From assembly GCF_964204865.1 (NCBI RefSeq), contig NC_135262.1, forward strand, positions 1,984,001-2,048,000: 64,000 bases of DNA, given 5' to 3'. The notes beneath the pieces were generated by a model. The model was not told the origin of the DNA, did not search any database, and saw nothing but the letters and a program-made list of their open reading frames with translations. Made by a program: the position numbers and the translations under genes. The DNA comes from Styela clava. Lineage: Eukaryota; Chordata; Ascidiacea; Stolidobranchia; Styelidae. Shown here piece after piece: positions 12,571 through 23,100 of the stretch; the stretch's first letter is position 1; every line of letters begins with the position of its first letter.

Positions 12571-12931
12571 CAGTGGTTCTTAAAGTATGGGTCGCGGAAG
12601 GTTTAAAAATGGGTCGCGACAAGGCACTTGTGCGAGCGAGGATATTTGGCACTGACGGTTATCAAAACTAAGCTCGCAATCGCCTCGATACCTGTGACAA
12701 CTTGCGTATTGCGTTAAGGAAAATAGAGCCGTGTATTGAAGATATAATGAAAAGGAAATTTCAGTTTCATCAATCTCACTGAGTCAATGAACTGTTTCTA
12801 AAAAATAGTTGTCTGTATTAGAGTCAAACTGTACTAACATTAAAAACACATTTTGCGTTATTTAGGATTGGGTCGCGAGTATTCATAAAACTCAGATTTG
12901 GGTCGCGCTCGAAAAAGTTTAAGAATCACTG
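12571..12931. mobile_element. hAT non-autonomous element F (CAGTGGTTCTTAAA ends)
   Basis: 361 bp. Left end CAGTGGTTCTTAAAGTATGG, right end on the other strand CAGTGATTCTTAAACTTTTT. Perfect 8-bp target duplication GTCTAGAC at 12563-12570 and 12932-12939. GGGTCGCG recurs inside both ends. No coding sequence. Confidence 0.87.
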
Positions 12932-13365
12932 GTCTAGACTCTAGACAGACATTCTCAGCTTCACTTGACATGTTTTCCGGTATCATAGATTTGATGCAAA
13001 CCAATCTATATTGCGGAATTCGACCTTTATTTGTGCATCATCACAATAGTCACAAGCCCAATTAGAGTTTTATTGCTCAGATATGGTACTTTTATGGTTC
13101 CCAAATGAAAGTATATATCTTATCTAAACTATTCAAACAAATATATCTTCAAAAGCATGATTTTATTATGATTTATTTTGCAACAAAACATGGAAATTGT
13201 TATTTGTTGATTTGAACCATTTTGTAGAAGTGATGTCTTCACATGATTTCTGGAAAAAGGATTTTAAAATGTAATAAAATGGAACAAGTGAGAAACAGCA
13301 CTTTTTCAATGCAAGTTCATTCGAAGGAAGTTCCACTTATATTTATATGATTTACATATTCTATT

Positions 13366-13612
13366 CTATTGGCAAGGGCATAGCCAGGTTTTTTTTTTGA
13401 AGGGGGGGGTTCTGAAATTCCTAATTGCCGAGTCGGGCTGTAACAGCTAGTGGCTCCTGCAAAACCCGGAAAACATGGGGGGGACTCTTGAGGGCCTGAA
13501 ATAAGTTCCAAGCAATGAAAAATTTCAATGTATGATGCAGGAATTTTTTTTTTTTACATTTCAAAGGGGGGGGGAGGTTGTCAAGGCAACCCGCACATGG
13601 GTATGCGCTTGC
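13366..13612. mobile_element. Short relative of the hAT transposon, copy 1
   Basis: Begins GGCATAGCCAGGTTTTTT and contains CTGAAATTCCTAATTGCC, TAACAGCTAG and a T-run followed by ACATTTCAAAGGGGGG. The same blocks recur near 24483, 25655-26150, 29531, 51375 and 62560. Ends resemble those of the 2.6-kb hAT at 8856-11437, so this looks like a non-autonomous family. Exact ends uncertain. Confidence 0.6.
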
Positions 13613-13817
13613 TTGTCGCACATCTTCAGGATTCAGACCTGCAAACCCATACAGGGTAATCAGAGGTGCAGCAGTGAGCGTATTCCTGACGCTTGCTTAG
13701 CATGATGTGTCACACCTCCGAGCCGAACATTACGTGTGATTGCAAATATTTTATTTTCAAGCTGCATATTTATCCTCCTTTAATAACATCTTTCTTAAAT
13801 TTCAGTCATGTGTCGAG

Positions 13818-14235
13818 TAGGGCTGGGCATTTTCGAATACCTTGTGATTTCAGAATCGATTCGAATAATTTTTTCGAATCGAATCGAATCTCGAATACTT
13901 AAAAATATATAATTGTAAGCGACTTCATTATAGTAATTGGTCCTCTCAACAAATGAATTACTGAAGACATAGAATGATTCACTCAGATAGATTACTGAGC
14001 GTTCACACAGAATAACAAACACGTTTTATCAATAACTCACTACAGAAAATAGTCATATGTTAGAATTCCGTTGAAAAAATATGACTGAAATGAAAAAAAA
14101 ATTGGGGAATCCACCTCGACCATTAGCGGAAAGACAAAAACAAGATGGCGGCGATTCGAAATTTAGCTCTGAACCGATTCGAATAATTTACTATTCGATT
14201 CAATTCAAATATTCGATTCGAAATGCCCAGCCCTA
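13818..14235 (-). mobile_element. Palindromic-end element D, copy 1
   Basis: 418 bp with inverted ends TAGGGCTGGGCATTTTCGAA. 8-bp target duplication GTGTCGAG: the left copy is at 13810-13817; the right copy was split by the copia insertion and now reads GTGTC at 14236-14240 plus GTGTCGAG at 19366-19373. Related to 37401-37802, in opposite orientation, at high similarity, and more weakly to 19432-19620 and about 50234-50415. Contains AAGATGGCGGC at 14142-14152. Confidence 0.9.
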
Positions 14236-14240
14236 GTGTC

Positions 14241-14581
14241 TGTTAATGTGTTATCACTTATAAATAACTTTCCAGGGCCATACTTAATTGCACATCACTT
14301 TGCAAGTCCAAGCTTGTTTATAACATGTTAAAGAAATAAGTTCTCTCCTATTTAGTAAAAGGAGAGACACTAAGAAAAAGGTTGGCGCCTTGCCAATGAT
14401 GATGCAATACCAGTCTTGCTCAATTTCTTTGTTTCTTTTATTCTCTTGAGTTAAAACGTTTTTCTTGCAATGTAGCACTGTATGTGAAAAGGTGTTTTTG
14501 GCGAGAGTGGGGATAATAGAATTTCTTGTTGCAACTCGAGGTTGTCAATTATTTGTGTGCCTTAGTTTGGGGCTATTTACA
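14241..14581 (+). repeat. 5' LTR of the copia element
   Basis: 341 bp, starting TGTTAATG and ending TTTACA. It should hold promoter and polyadenylation signals of the element. A purine-rich stretch around 14360-14380 and a T-rich stretch around 14425-14445 are visible, but no TATA box can be assigned with confidence. Confidence 0.93.
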
Positions 14582-14599
14582 TGGTAGCAGAGGATGGTT
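14582..14599 (+). other. Primer-binding site for initiator tRNA-Met
   Basis: TGGTAGCAGAGGATGGTT starts immediately after the 5' LTR. It is complementary over 18 nt to the 3' end (with CCA) of eukaryotic initiator methionine tRNA, as known from the conserved tRNA sequence. Priming by the initiator tRNA is usual for Ty1/copia elements. Confidence 0.85.
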
Positions 14600-14641
14600 C
14601 CCTGCTTTTAATATTTTGCTGAAGAATATATATTATATAAG

Positions 14642-17600
14642 ATGACTACTGACAGTCCAAGTGGAAATCCTAGCTCAAGTGTGAGTGTACCTAGTTCAAT
14701 TCAAAATGTGAGTACAAGACAAAATCCTCCAAAATTCCATGATGGAATATCTTATGCAAATTGGAAGAATAAACTTGAAATGTGGACTCTTGTAACCGGA
14801 TATGCCAAAAAGGAGCAAGCTATAATTGTGCTTCTGACTGCATTTGAGGGCAATAATAGAGCTGAAAAAGCTGCTTCTGAGTTTAATGCTGATCAGCTAC
14901 ATACAGAAAATGGCATGAAGACTTTGCTTAATAAGTTGGATACGGTTTTTAAGAAAGACCAGGTTGATGATGCTTATGAAGCTTATGCAAGGTTTAACTG
15001 TTTTGAAAAATTGTGCGATGTGGGAATGAACGATTTCATTGTTGAATTTGAACATCGATACCACAAAATGAGTGAACATAAGATGGAACTCCCAGATTCA
15101 ATTTTGGCTTTTAAACTTATCGATGCAGCAAAAATTCAATCTTCAGAAAGACAGCTTGCATTCACTCTTGCGAGCGATATGAAATACGATACAATGAAGT
15201 CAGCTCCAAAAAGGATTTTTCCAAGCAAACCTCTTGGAAATGAAAATGATGATGAAAATGCGAAGGCAATCAACATAAAGGCAGAGGCATATTATGCAAA
15301 CAGAAAGTATTTCGGCCAAAGACAGTTTTTCAAACCTGACATGAAAAATAAACAGTACAATCCAAAGAATAAACTTGGAGAGATATCCAGATGCGCTGTG
15401 TGCGACTCAAAAATGCACTGGGCTGACAAATGTCCTCATAACCCCAGGCACAAAAGCATACATGTAGCCGAAGGAATCGATGATCCTCGCCCTTCAAAAT
15501 GTCAACCAGATAGTGATGAAGAAGTTGTTGAAAATCCGATGGAGTTTGTGAATGCTATTTTTCTTACCGAATGTCAAGACAATGAAATTTATGTTACAGA
15601 AACATCTGGTTGTGCTATTCTCGATACTGCATGCACAAAGACTGTCTGTGGTGAGAGCTGGTTCAGTGACTATGTTGACAAATTGGATGACAACTTCAAG
15701 AAGTCTGTCAAGATCGAGAAGGGTGGAACTGGTTTCAAGTTCGGAGATGGGAGAGAAGTAATTTCCACCAAGAGTGTTATGCTTCCAGCTATCATTTCAG
15801 GTGCGTTATGCTACATTAAGGCTGACGTGGTGAAAGATAAATTGCCTCTGCTGTTAAGTATGTCAACACTGAAAAAAGCAGGGACAACAATTAATCTTGA
15901 AAATGATGAAGCAATTATGCTGGGAAAGCCTGTTGAGCTCCAGTTTACCACAAATGGACATTATTGTATTGATATACATCCTTGTCAGGCTTCAAAGATT
16001 CAACAAAGAGACAGAAAAGATGTGTTCACTTCATCAATTTATACAAAGTCCGATAAAGAAATGAGAAAAGAAATTTTGAAATTACACAAACAATTCGGCC
16101 ATGCTTCTGAAGATAATCTGATTCGACTAATTAAGACTGGAAACAAGAGCTTGAGTTCTGACATAACATCAATCATTCGAGAGGTGACAAATGAATGCGA
16201 AATTTGTTTGTTGCATAAAAGAGCACCTCCTAGACCAGTGGTCGGTTTGCCTCGATCTAATGAAGTAAACGAAACTGTGGCTCTTGATTTGCATCAGCTT
16301 GGACCAAGCCTTTGGTATTTACATGTCATTGATGAGTTTTCTAGATATAGTAACGCTGCATTGATTCACTCAAAATCACCAAAAATAATCATTCAAAAGT
16401 TTTTGCAGTTCTGGGTGAGCATTTTTGGTGCACCACGCAGGGTAATTTCCGACAACGGTGGAGAATTTAATAATGAGGAATTTCGTGATATGTGCGAAAA
16501 CTTCAACATCTCTGTAAAGACAACACCCGCCTATTCACCATGGTCAAATGGTGTGTGTGAGCGTCATAATCAAATACTCACAAATATTCCTATAAAGATC
16601 AAGAAAGATGTTCAATGCAACTGGGAGACAGCACTTGCTTGGTCAGTTTGTGCAAAGAATTCACTGGTTAACAACAGTGGATTCAGTCCAACCCAGATTA
16701 TGTTTGGAAGAAATATAAACCTGCCATCTGTGATGAAAGATGATCTACCTGCCCTGGAAGGAAAAACAATCAGTGAAAAAGTTGGTGAACATATCAACAC
16801 ATTGCATGCCTCAAGAAAAGCATTCATCGAGGCAGAATCGTCACAAAGAATAAGAAGGGCATTGCGAAGCAACACACGATCATATAGTGGCAATTTTGAA
16901 ATTGGGGAAGATGTCTACTATAAAAGGAATGACAGCAATGAATGGAAGGGACCAGGACGAGTTTTAGGAAAAGATGGTGTGTTGGTATTCTTGCGGCATG
17001 GTGGACAACTCATAAGGGCACATACAAGCAGAGTCCAGAAATTGAAGCAGAACAACAACTCGCTCAATCATGTCTCCCGTCAAATTGACGAACAACAGAG
17101 CGAGATTTCAAATGATACTGATTATGAAAAAACTGAAATTTCACAAGTTGAGGAAACAGCTTTGCCTGAAACACTGCAGGAAAGGCATCCGGATTCATCT
17201 GAAGAACAAGCTCATATTCCTTGCCAGAGTTGTAATGAAGAACCAAGCTATGATCAGGTCCACAACATGGTTCTCAAGAAGAATCAAATGGTTACATTTA
17301 AAAATGATGGAATTTTGTGTGAAGCAGAAATCTTAAACAGGGCAGGAAAGGCAACTGGCAAATATCGGAATTGTTTTAATGTTGAATATAAATCACCTTC
17401 ACATCTTTCTGGTGTGAAGCACTGTGTTGATTTTGATCAGGTTCAAGAACTGCAAGTGATACCACCTCAACAAGAATCCATGGTTCTAAATAATGTCAGA
17501 AAAGAAAGTCATGTATTCGTCACGGAAGATATTGATTTTGATGAAGCTAAAGCAAAAGAACTGCAAAGCTGGCAAGAAAATGATGTGTTTGATGAGTGTG

Positions 17601-19000
17601 CAAATGAAGGCCAAAAATGCATATCTGTGAAGTGGGTGTGTTCCCTAAAGAATACAGACAAAGGAATATTACCAAAAGCAAGACTTGTAGCTCGTGGTTT
17701 TGAGGATCCTGACATTGATAATGTGGAGAAAGATTCACCCACTTGCAGCAAAGATGCTTTGCGTACTGTGATTGCCATCACAGCTCAAAAAGGTTGGAGA
17801 TTGCAGAGCATAGATATAAAAACTGCCTTTCTGCAAGGAGAGAAACTGCAGCGGAATGTATACCTCATTCCTCCTAGAGAAGCTAAATGTATGCCAGGAA
17901 AAATTTGGAGACTCAAAAAGTGTGTCTACGGCCTTACAGATGCTTCCCTGCAGTGGTATGGTAGGGTAAAGCGTTTTATGTTGGAAAATAAAGGGAAAAT
18001 GACAAAGAATGATCCTGCAGTGTTCTGCTGGCATGAAGCAAAATCATTGCAGGGAATAATTGCAGTTCATGTTGACGACTTTCTATGGGCCGGAACAGTA
18101 AAATTTCAACAGAGTGTGCTACCCAAGCTGCGCGAGACATTCAAAATTGGGAATGAAGAATCTAAAAGCTTCAAGTATATTGGAATTGAGATTGACCATG
18201 ACAAAAATGAAGTTTTGCTCAATCAAACCGAATATATTTCAAATTTGACTCCGATAAAGATACATTCTGGGCGAAATAGTGATGATTCAGTTACAATCAA
18301 AGAGCGAGATGAATTGAGATCAAAAATTGGACAATTTTTATGGGTCAGTGGCCAAACAAGACCGGACATTGCATATGATGTATGTATTCTGGCAACCAAT
18401 TTCAAAAATGCGACTGTGAGAGATTTGTTTCTTGCAAACAAAGTCTTGCGCAAATTGAAGTCAAACCCATTCAGCTTGAAATTTCAAAATCTAGGACCGA
18501 ATGAAAATCTAAATCTTGTCTGTTACACTGATGCATCATTTGCAAGTCTGAATGATGGAGGCAGCCAATCTGGAAGTCTTGTATTTCTGGTAGGAGAAAG
18601 TGGATACTGCAATTTACTAAGCTGGGAATCAAAACGCATCCGTCGAGTTGTCAAGAGCTCTTTAGCAGCTGAAACTTTGGCATTATCAAATGGCATTGAC
18701 ACAGCAGCGTTTGTGGCTTCATTGTTTGCTGAAATTTGGAATGGTGACATCAATGATGAAAAGCTACCTATCGAATTGGTGATTGACAATCTTTCTTTAT
18801 ACGAGGCGATTAAATCAAATAAACAGGTTCAAGATAAGAGACTACGAGTGGATATTGCAATTGTGAAAGAAATGATCAAAAACAAGGAGGTTTCAAATGT
18901 TTACTGGGTTGAAGGAAAACTACAGCTGGCAGATACCCTAACAAAGAGTGGAGTATCATCATCAAAACTTGTGGACATTTTATGTAATGGTCAATTTTAA
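14642..19000 (+). CDS. Copia-type gag-pol polyprotein
   Basis: Single uninterrupted frame of 1,452 residues containing all replication functions of a Ty1/copia element. In order: Gag region with a CCHC zinc knuckle (C251, C254, H259, C264); aspartic protease with ILDTA around D328; integrase zinc-binding region around residues 480-530 (H..H..CEIC); integrase core with ALDLHQLG near 547, ISDNGGEF near 602 and CERH near 640; reverse transcriptase with VHVDDF near 1142; RNase H with YTDAS near 1295 and AAETLAL near 1342. Protease-integrase-RT-RNase H order is the copia order and excludes gypsy or BEL types. No stop or frameshift was seen, so the copy may still be competent. No separate gag frame exists; how Gag is overproduced relative to Pol is not evident. 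It is adenine-rich, like its surroundings. Confidence 0.95.
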   Translation: MTTDSPSGNPSSSVSVPSSIQNVSTRQNPPKFHDGISYANWKNKLEMWTLVTGYAKKEQAIIVLLTAFEGNNRAEKAASEFNADQLHTENGMKTLLNKLDTVFKKDQVDDAYEAYARFNCFEKLCDVGMNDFIVEFEHRYHKMSEHKMELPDSILAFKLIDAAKIQSSERQLAFTLASDMKYDTMKSAPKRIFPSKPLGNENDDENAKAINIKAEAYYANRKYFGQRQFFKPDMKNKQYNPKNKLGEISRCAVCDSKMHWADKCPHNPRHKSIHVAEGIDDPRPSKCQPDSDEEVVENPMEFVNAIFLTECQDNEIYVTETSGCAILDTACTKTVCGESWFSDYVDKLDDNFKKSVKIEKGGTGFKFGDGREVISTKSVMLPAIISGALCYIKADVVKDKLPLLLSMSTLKKAGTTINLENDEAIMLGKPVELQFTTNGHYCIDIHPCQASKIQQRDRKDVFTSSIYTKSDKEMRKEILKLHKQFGHASEDNLIRLIKTGNKSLSSDITSIIREVTNECEICLLHKRAPPRPVVGLPRSNEVNETVALDLHQLGPSLWYLHVIDEFSRYSNAALIHSKSPKIIIQKFLQFWVSIFGAPRRVISDNGGEFNNEEFRDMCENFNISVKTTPAYSPWSNGVCERHNQILTNIPIKIKKDVQCNWETALAWSVCAKNSLVNNSGFSPTQIMFGRNINLPSVMKDDLPALEGKTISEKVGEHINTLHASRKAFIEAESSQRIRRALRSNTRSYSGNFEIGEDVYYKRNDSNEWKGPGRVLGKDGVLVFLRHGGQLIRAHTSRVQKLKQNNNSLNHVSRQIDEQQSEISNDTDYEKTEISQVEETALPETLQERHPDSSEEQAHIPCQSCNEEPSYDQVHNMVLKKNQMVTFKNDGILCEAEILNRAGKATGKYRNCFNVEYKSPSHLSGVKHCVDFDQVQELQVIPPQQESMVLNNVRKESHVFVTEDIDFDEAKAKELQSWQENDVFDECANEGQKCISVKWVCSLKNTDKGILPKARLVARGFEDPDIDNVEKDSPTCSKDALRTVIAITAQKGWRLQSIDIKTAFLQGEKLQRNVYLIPPREAKCMPGKIWRLKKCVYGLTDASLQWYGRVKRFMLENKGKMTKNDPAVFCWHEAKSLQGIIAVHVDDFLWAGTVKFQQSVLPKLRETFKIGNEESKSFKYIGIEIDHDKNEVLLNQTEYISNLTPIKIHSGRNSDDSVTIKERDELRSKIGQFLWVSGQTRPDIAYDVCILATNFKNATVRDLFLANKVLRKLKSNPFSLKFQNLGPNENLNLVCYTDASFASLNDGGSQSGSLVFLVGESGYCNLLSWESKRIRRVVKSSLAAETLALSNGIDTAAFVASLFAEIWNGDINDEKLPIELVIDNLSLYEAIKSNKQVQDKRLRVDIAIVKEMIKNKEVSNVYWVEGKLQLADTLTKSGVSSSKLVDILCNGQF

Positions 19001-19003
19001 TTT

Positions 19004-19020
19004 AAAAAGAAAAACTGGGG
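19004..19020 (+). other. Polypurine tract of the copia element
   Basis: A purine-rich run (AAAAAGAAAAACTGGGG) lies four bases before the 3' LTR and just after the gag-pol stop codon, the expected position for plus-strand DNA priming. Confidence 0.75.
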
Positions 19021-19024
19021 AATA

Positions 19025-19365
19025 TGTTAATGTGTTATCACTTATAAATAACTTTCCAGGGCCATACTTAATTGCACATCACTTTGCAAGTCCAAGCTTG
19101 TTTATAACATGTTAAAGAAATAAGTTCTCTCCTATTTAGTAAAAGGAGAGACACTAAGAAAAAGGTTGGCGCCTTGCCAATGATGATGCAATACCAGTCT
19201 TGCTCAATTTCTTTGTTTCTTTTATTCTCTTGAGTTAAAACGTTTTTCTTGCAATGTAGCACTGTATGTGAAAAGGTGTTTTTGGCGAGAGTGGGGATAA
19301 TAGAATTTCTTGTTGCAACTCGAGGTTGTCAATTATTTGTGTGCCTTAGTTTGGGGCTATTTACA
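19025..19365 (+). repeat. 3' LTR of the copia element
   Basis: 341 bp, the same sequence and length as the 5' LTR by direct reading. It is followed by GTGTC, the second copy of the target duplication. Confidence 0.93.
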
Positions 19366-19431
19366 GTGTCGAGCAAGTTGTATGCTTGTATGTCAGAAAC
19401 GAACAAAACCTAATAATTGACTATTCATATT

Positions 19432-19620
19432 TAGTGCTGGGCATTTTTGAATACCTGATGATTTCAGAATCGAATATATTTTTCAAATTAAATCTCAATT
19501 ACTTGGAGGATATTCAGTTGTATGTGACTTATTTATTGTGATGGATCCTCCAGTCACATAAATTATTAAAAACGAATGAATGGCAATCGAACAATTCAGT
19601 ATTCGCTTTGCCCAGCCCTA
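19432..19620. mobile_element. Element D, short degenerate copy
   Basis: Left end TAGTGCTGGGCATTTTTGAA, right end GCCCAGCCCTA. Flanks TTCATATT and TTCGTAAT match at 6 of 8 positions. Internally deleted relative to the 402-418 bp copies. Confidence 0.7.
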
Positions 19621-19718
19621 TTCGTAATACATGTTAAAAATTCTATTTACCTGTTTAGCTATACACAACCCTGACTGATAATGGTACAATATGTCATAAG
19701 TTTGTATACAAAAAATTC

Positions 19719-19828
19719 GGTACTCTTGAAGTATGCGCACCAAGATGTCACATAACCTGAACCCTAACCTGGTACACAACCTGAGTTCAGGTTGTGCGCC
19801 ATCTTGGTGCACATACTTCAAGAGGTCC
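19719..19828. mobile_element. Palindromic element family A, copy 2
   Basis: 110 bp hairpin, same sequence class as 336-445. Target duplication AAAAATTC/GAAAATTC, 7 of 8 matching. Lies downstream of TEX10. Confidence 0.85.
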
Positions 19829-19883
19829 GAAAATTCAGTATGGTCACCAAAACTCCTAAGGTTTATACATAAAATATACTATA

Positions 19884-20085
19884 CAAGGTGTCCATAAAGT
19901 ATCTTCACAATTTCAATTTTGTTACGTTAGTTCCCAATATATCTAACCAGGTTTGTTGTTTTTTAGTGGGTAATTATTAAAGTTTTTTTACTTCATTTAA
20001 TACATCTGTGAAGGCCAAAACAATATATGGTATCGATAAATTTCCTTTGCAATTTTAAAAAATGTAAGACTTTACGGACACCCTA
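19884..20085. mobile_element. Mariner-like palindromic element downstream of TEX10
   Basis: Inverted ends AAGGTGTCCATAAAGT on the left and, on the other strand, AGGGTGTCCGTAAAGTCTTA on the right, with TA at both flanks. This is the terminal style of Tc1/mariner elements. No transposase inside. It starts about 45 bp after the TEX10 stop, so the TEX10 3'UTR probably runs into it. Confidence 0.65.
19996..20001 (-). promoter_or_regulatory. Possible poly(A) signal of TEX10
   Basis: ATTAAA on the minus strand, about 130 nt after the proposed TEX10 stop. It lies inside a mariner-like palindromic element. No closer AATAAA was found. Weak evidence. Confidence 0.3.
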
Positions 20086-20129
20086 TATTATGTATGTTTA
20101 AAGACTTAATTTCTGTCCCTAAGAATATG

Positions 20130-23100
20130 TCATACCTTCATATTTTCCATGAGATTGTTCAATGTTTTTTGATTGAGCAGTAATTTTTCATGAAGTCCAA
20201 CATTCAGCATTAAATCATTCATTAAGGCACATACTGTCTGGCAAATGGTCACGTCAGAGAAGTCTGAAAATTGCACAATAAAATTAGGGATAGTTATTTT
20301 TTATTCAGAAGTCAAGATTGAAAATATTTAAAAGCTGTAGTGTTAGAATTGCAAAACAAGTATTGTTTCAGTACAACACGCTAGCAACTAGGCACGCACA
20401 CTGATAAAAAGTTCGTATATTTACTAAAATTGTCTGTTGGTGACTAGTTGGCTTGAACCTCCAGAAGTATGTGCACCAAGATGGCGCAGAACCTGAACAT
20501 AGTATGTGTCCCAGGTTAGGGTTCAGGTTGTGCGCTGTCTTGATGCACATACTTCGGGAGCGCCCTTGGCTTTAGCAGTCAAAGCGTTAGACTTGATATT
20601 GTTGGCATCACAGATTACATTTGGTATAGCCCAGGCCTGCAGCATCATTATCTGTGGCCCGCATAGCCTTTGCTGAAGGGTAATCAAAAAATTGTTTTGG
20701 TGTTGTTTCGTCATAAAAATAATCATAAAATCTTTTCGACATCTTGTTACATCACTAAATTGACGAGTGTCACGCCTAGCTGAAGCAACTAGCAAAGTTG
20801 AATAGTGTGCTTGGGTAGTCAAAATTGTTCACTGGCTTTCTATTTTTTTGACACTATTGTGGCCTGCGAACAATGCAAAAATAATTTTGTGGCCTGCGAA
20901 GCCAACAACCTTGGACCACCCTGGTATAGGCAATGCTGAACCACAATCAGTCACTGTCAGGATATCCATCAGCAGGGATTTCGTTGATGCTGTGGAATTC
21001 TCAGGCCAACAGTGTCTAACACATATGAACTTCATTCCGCTCCTTTATTTATTTTGTGCTGCATTTGAATCAAATAAACAGCTTTTTGCACTCACTATAA
21101 GCGACAATTTTAGAATACTACATAAAATGAATACATACCTAACTTGCCAATCAGTTCCACACACTTCATCAAAATGTCATTATTTTGTAATTTTTCATTT
21201 ACAAAAGTTGACATGGTTTTTACAATGTATGAGTTTTTATTCGTTTCTGTGACTTTGTTCATTTCCATCAAGGTACTTGCGGTTAATTTTCCAAGAACAT
21301 TGACAAGACCTGTGATTCAAAGGTTCATTTTAGAAATTAAATTAGTATCTTAATGGCATTGTATCCCAAGTGAAAATGCAGAAATAAACAGTTTAAAAAA
21401 TGAAAACAGTTTGGAATAAATTAGGGTTTGATAGCACAAATTCATTTGAATTGCATAATCGAAATGTTCTGCCAAGACGGGACTGAATGTGCTGAACATC
21501 ATATTTCTCCACATATAATATACACTTTCAGGGTTCAATTAGGGGATTTCCAAAATTGGGGAATGCATTGTGCATTAGTGTCAAAAATATTTCAGGAAAA
21601 TACCAATCAATATTCACTGATTAGCTAACTATAACCATAATCCGGAGTTATATCAAACACATTATCTGATTGACAAGTGCTCGGAAAAAAAAGGCTGCGA
21701 CGCATAGAGGAAACAGATATCCGCCATATGTAAAATACACAGAGAATATTAATTTTCGATGATTGGCGTACCATGAGGCTACTTTGTAGGTATTAATTAT
21801 TTTACTGATAAAGACCAGGCCAGTGAAAAACACCAAAGTAGTAAATAATCTTTCATACTCGATCCAGAGGAAATACAAATAAAAACATATGGTAAATGAC
21901 AGCATGAATAAAGTTATTAGAGTTGAGAGTTCATGTATTTACCGCTATCACTTTGAAAAAAGCTCTTAACTTGCAACCACTAATACAAAAGTTGAATTAA
22001 ACTTAACACATGTATTCTCCGACATACCTTGACTTTGCAGTGCTTCCAGTTTTCCTAACCGCAAAATCATACTCCCAACCTTAAGAATAGCATAAGTTGA
22101 CTTGATAGGCAGTGTGCTGTAGTTTTTCTGATAAATAAGAATAATTTGTGATTTGCATAATAAGACTAGAATGCTCAATAACATACTGAGGAGAAAAAAC
22201 TTAATAGGAGTGCTGGATTTAGATTATATTTTAATTTAAGGGAAAGGAAAGTTAATAAGATTTGCCATCCCGACTCGACAAAAGGCTATGTAGAAACATG
22301 GGTACTCCCGTAAGTATGTGTACCAGGTTAGGGTTGGGCCATAATTTTATTCGATTTTCCCTATTTTAGTTCTATCACGAGTTTGGGGACTGTTTGTGTA
22401 AGTGGATATACTTACATAGGCCCATAGGTTTCAGTCTCTTTATATAGCTTGATGTAAGGTAGGCGGACAAAATTAGTTACCTACATATTGGTACTCATAC
22501 TTCTGGAGAGCTGAAGCATGTACTAATAAGTGAGAAGCTAATAACAGCTATGTTATTAGAATGGTTGGAATTTCTGCAGTGACTGGGATACCAAAACTGC
22601 CAGTTCATGTCATGAGTGCGTATCGTCGGTGGGGAAAAAAAAATGCGGCTAATAATTAATCATCTTCAGTATATTCCTAAGGCTTCCCCAGTTTATGAAT
22701 TAGGGACATGAAAAATATCTTCAACACAAGCCACCAACATAGTTAGGTTCATTGCTATGGCCATGCTGCCACAGATTTGGAAATATAAAGCCTGAACTAC
22801 CGGTACTTACCATTATTTTATCACAAATGAAATGTTGAATCAATTGTGACATATGATCAATTGTTGGTAACAATTCACATAATTTATCAACAATTATTTT
22901 CTGTCTTTCAAATTCATTTATTACATCACAATCCATTCCCATAATTTTGATAGTGGCGTCACAATCCTCCGAGACAACGGTTGATTGTATCACACTGAGC
23001 TCTTCCCTTGAAATACCTGAGAAATTTATTGAGTTGTTTTAGAAGCGTACTTTTTGTTCCCAACAAGTAGCTACAATAACTTGAAAGTAAAGACCAGGAT

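Larger units (their letters stand above)
14241..19365 (+). mobile_element. Ty1/copia-type LTR retrotransposon, complete
   Basis: The two LTRs (14241-14581 and 19025-19365, 341 bp each) appear identical over their full length when read side by side, begin TG and end CA. The internal part has a primer-binding site directly after the 5' LTR, one long gag-pol frame, and a polypurine tract before the 3' LTR. A 5-bp target duplication GTGTC flanks the element (14236-14240 and 19366-19370). Near-identical LTRs mean recent insertion, because both copies are made identical at integration. The target site is itself the right-hand target duplication of an older palindromic element at 13818-14235. Confidence 0.96.

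Noticed and set aside
14284-14478. 64-codon minus-strand frame that also occurs at 19068-19262
   Set aside because: Identical because both lie in the LTRs; no protein homology.
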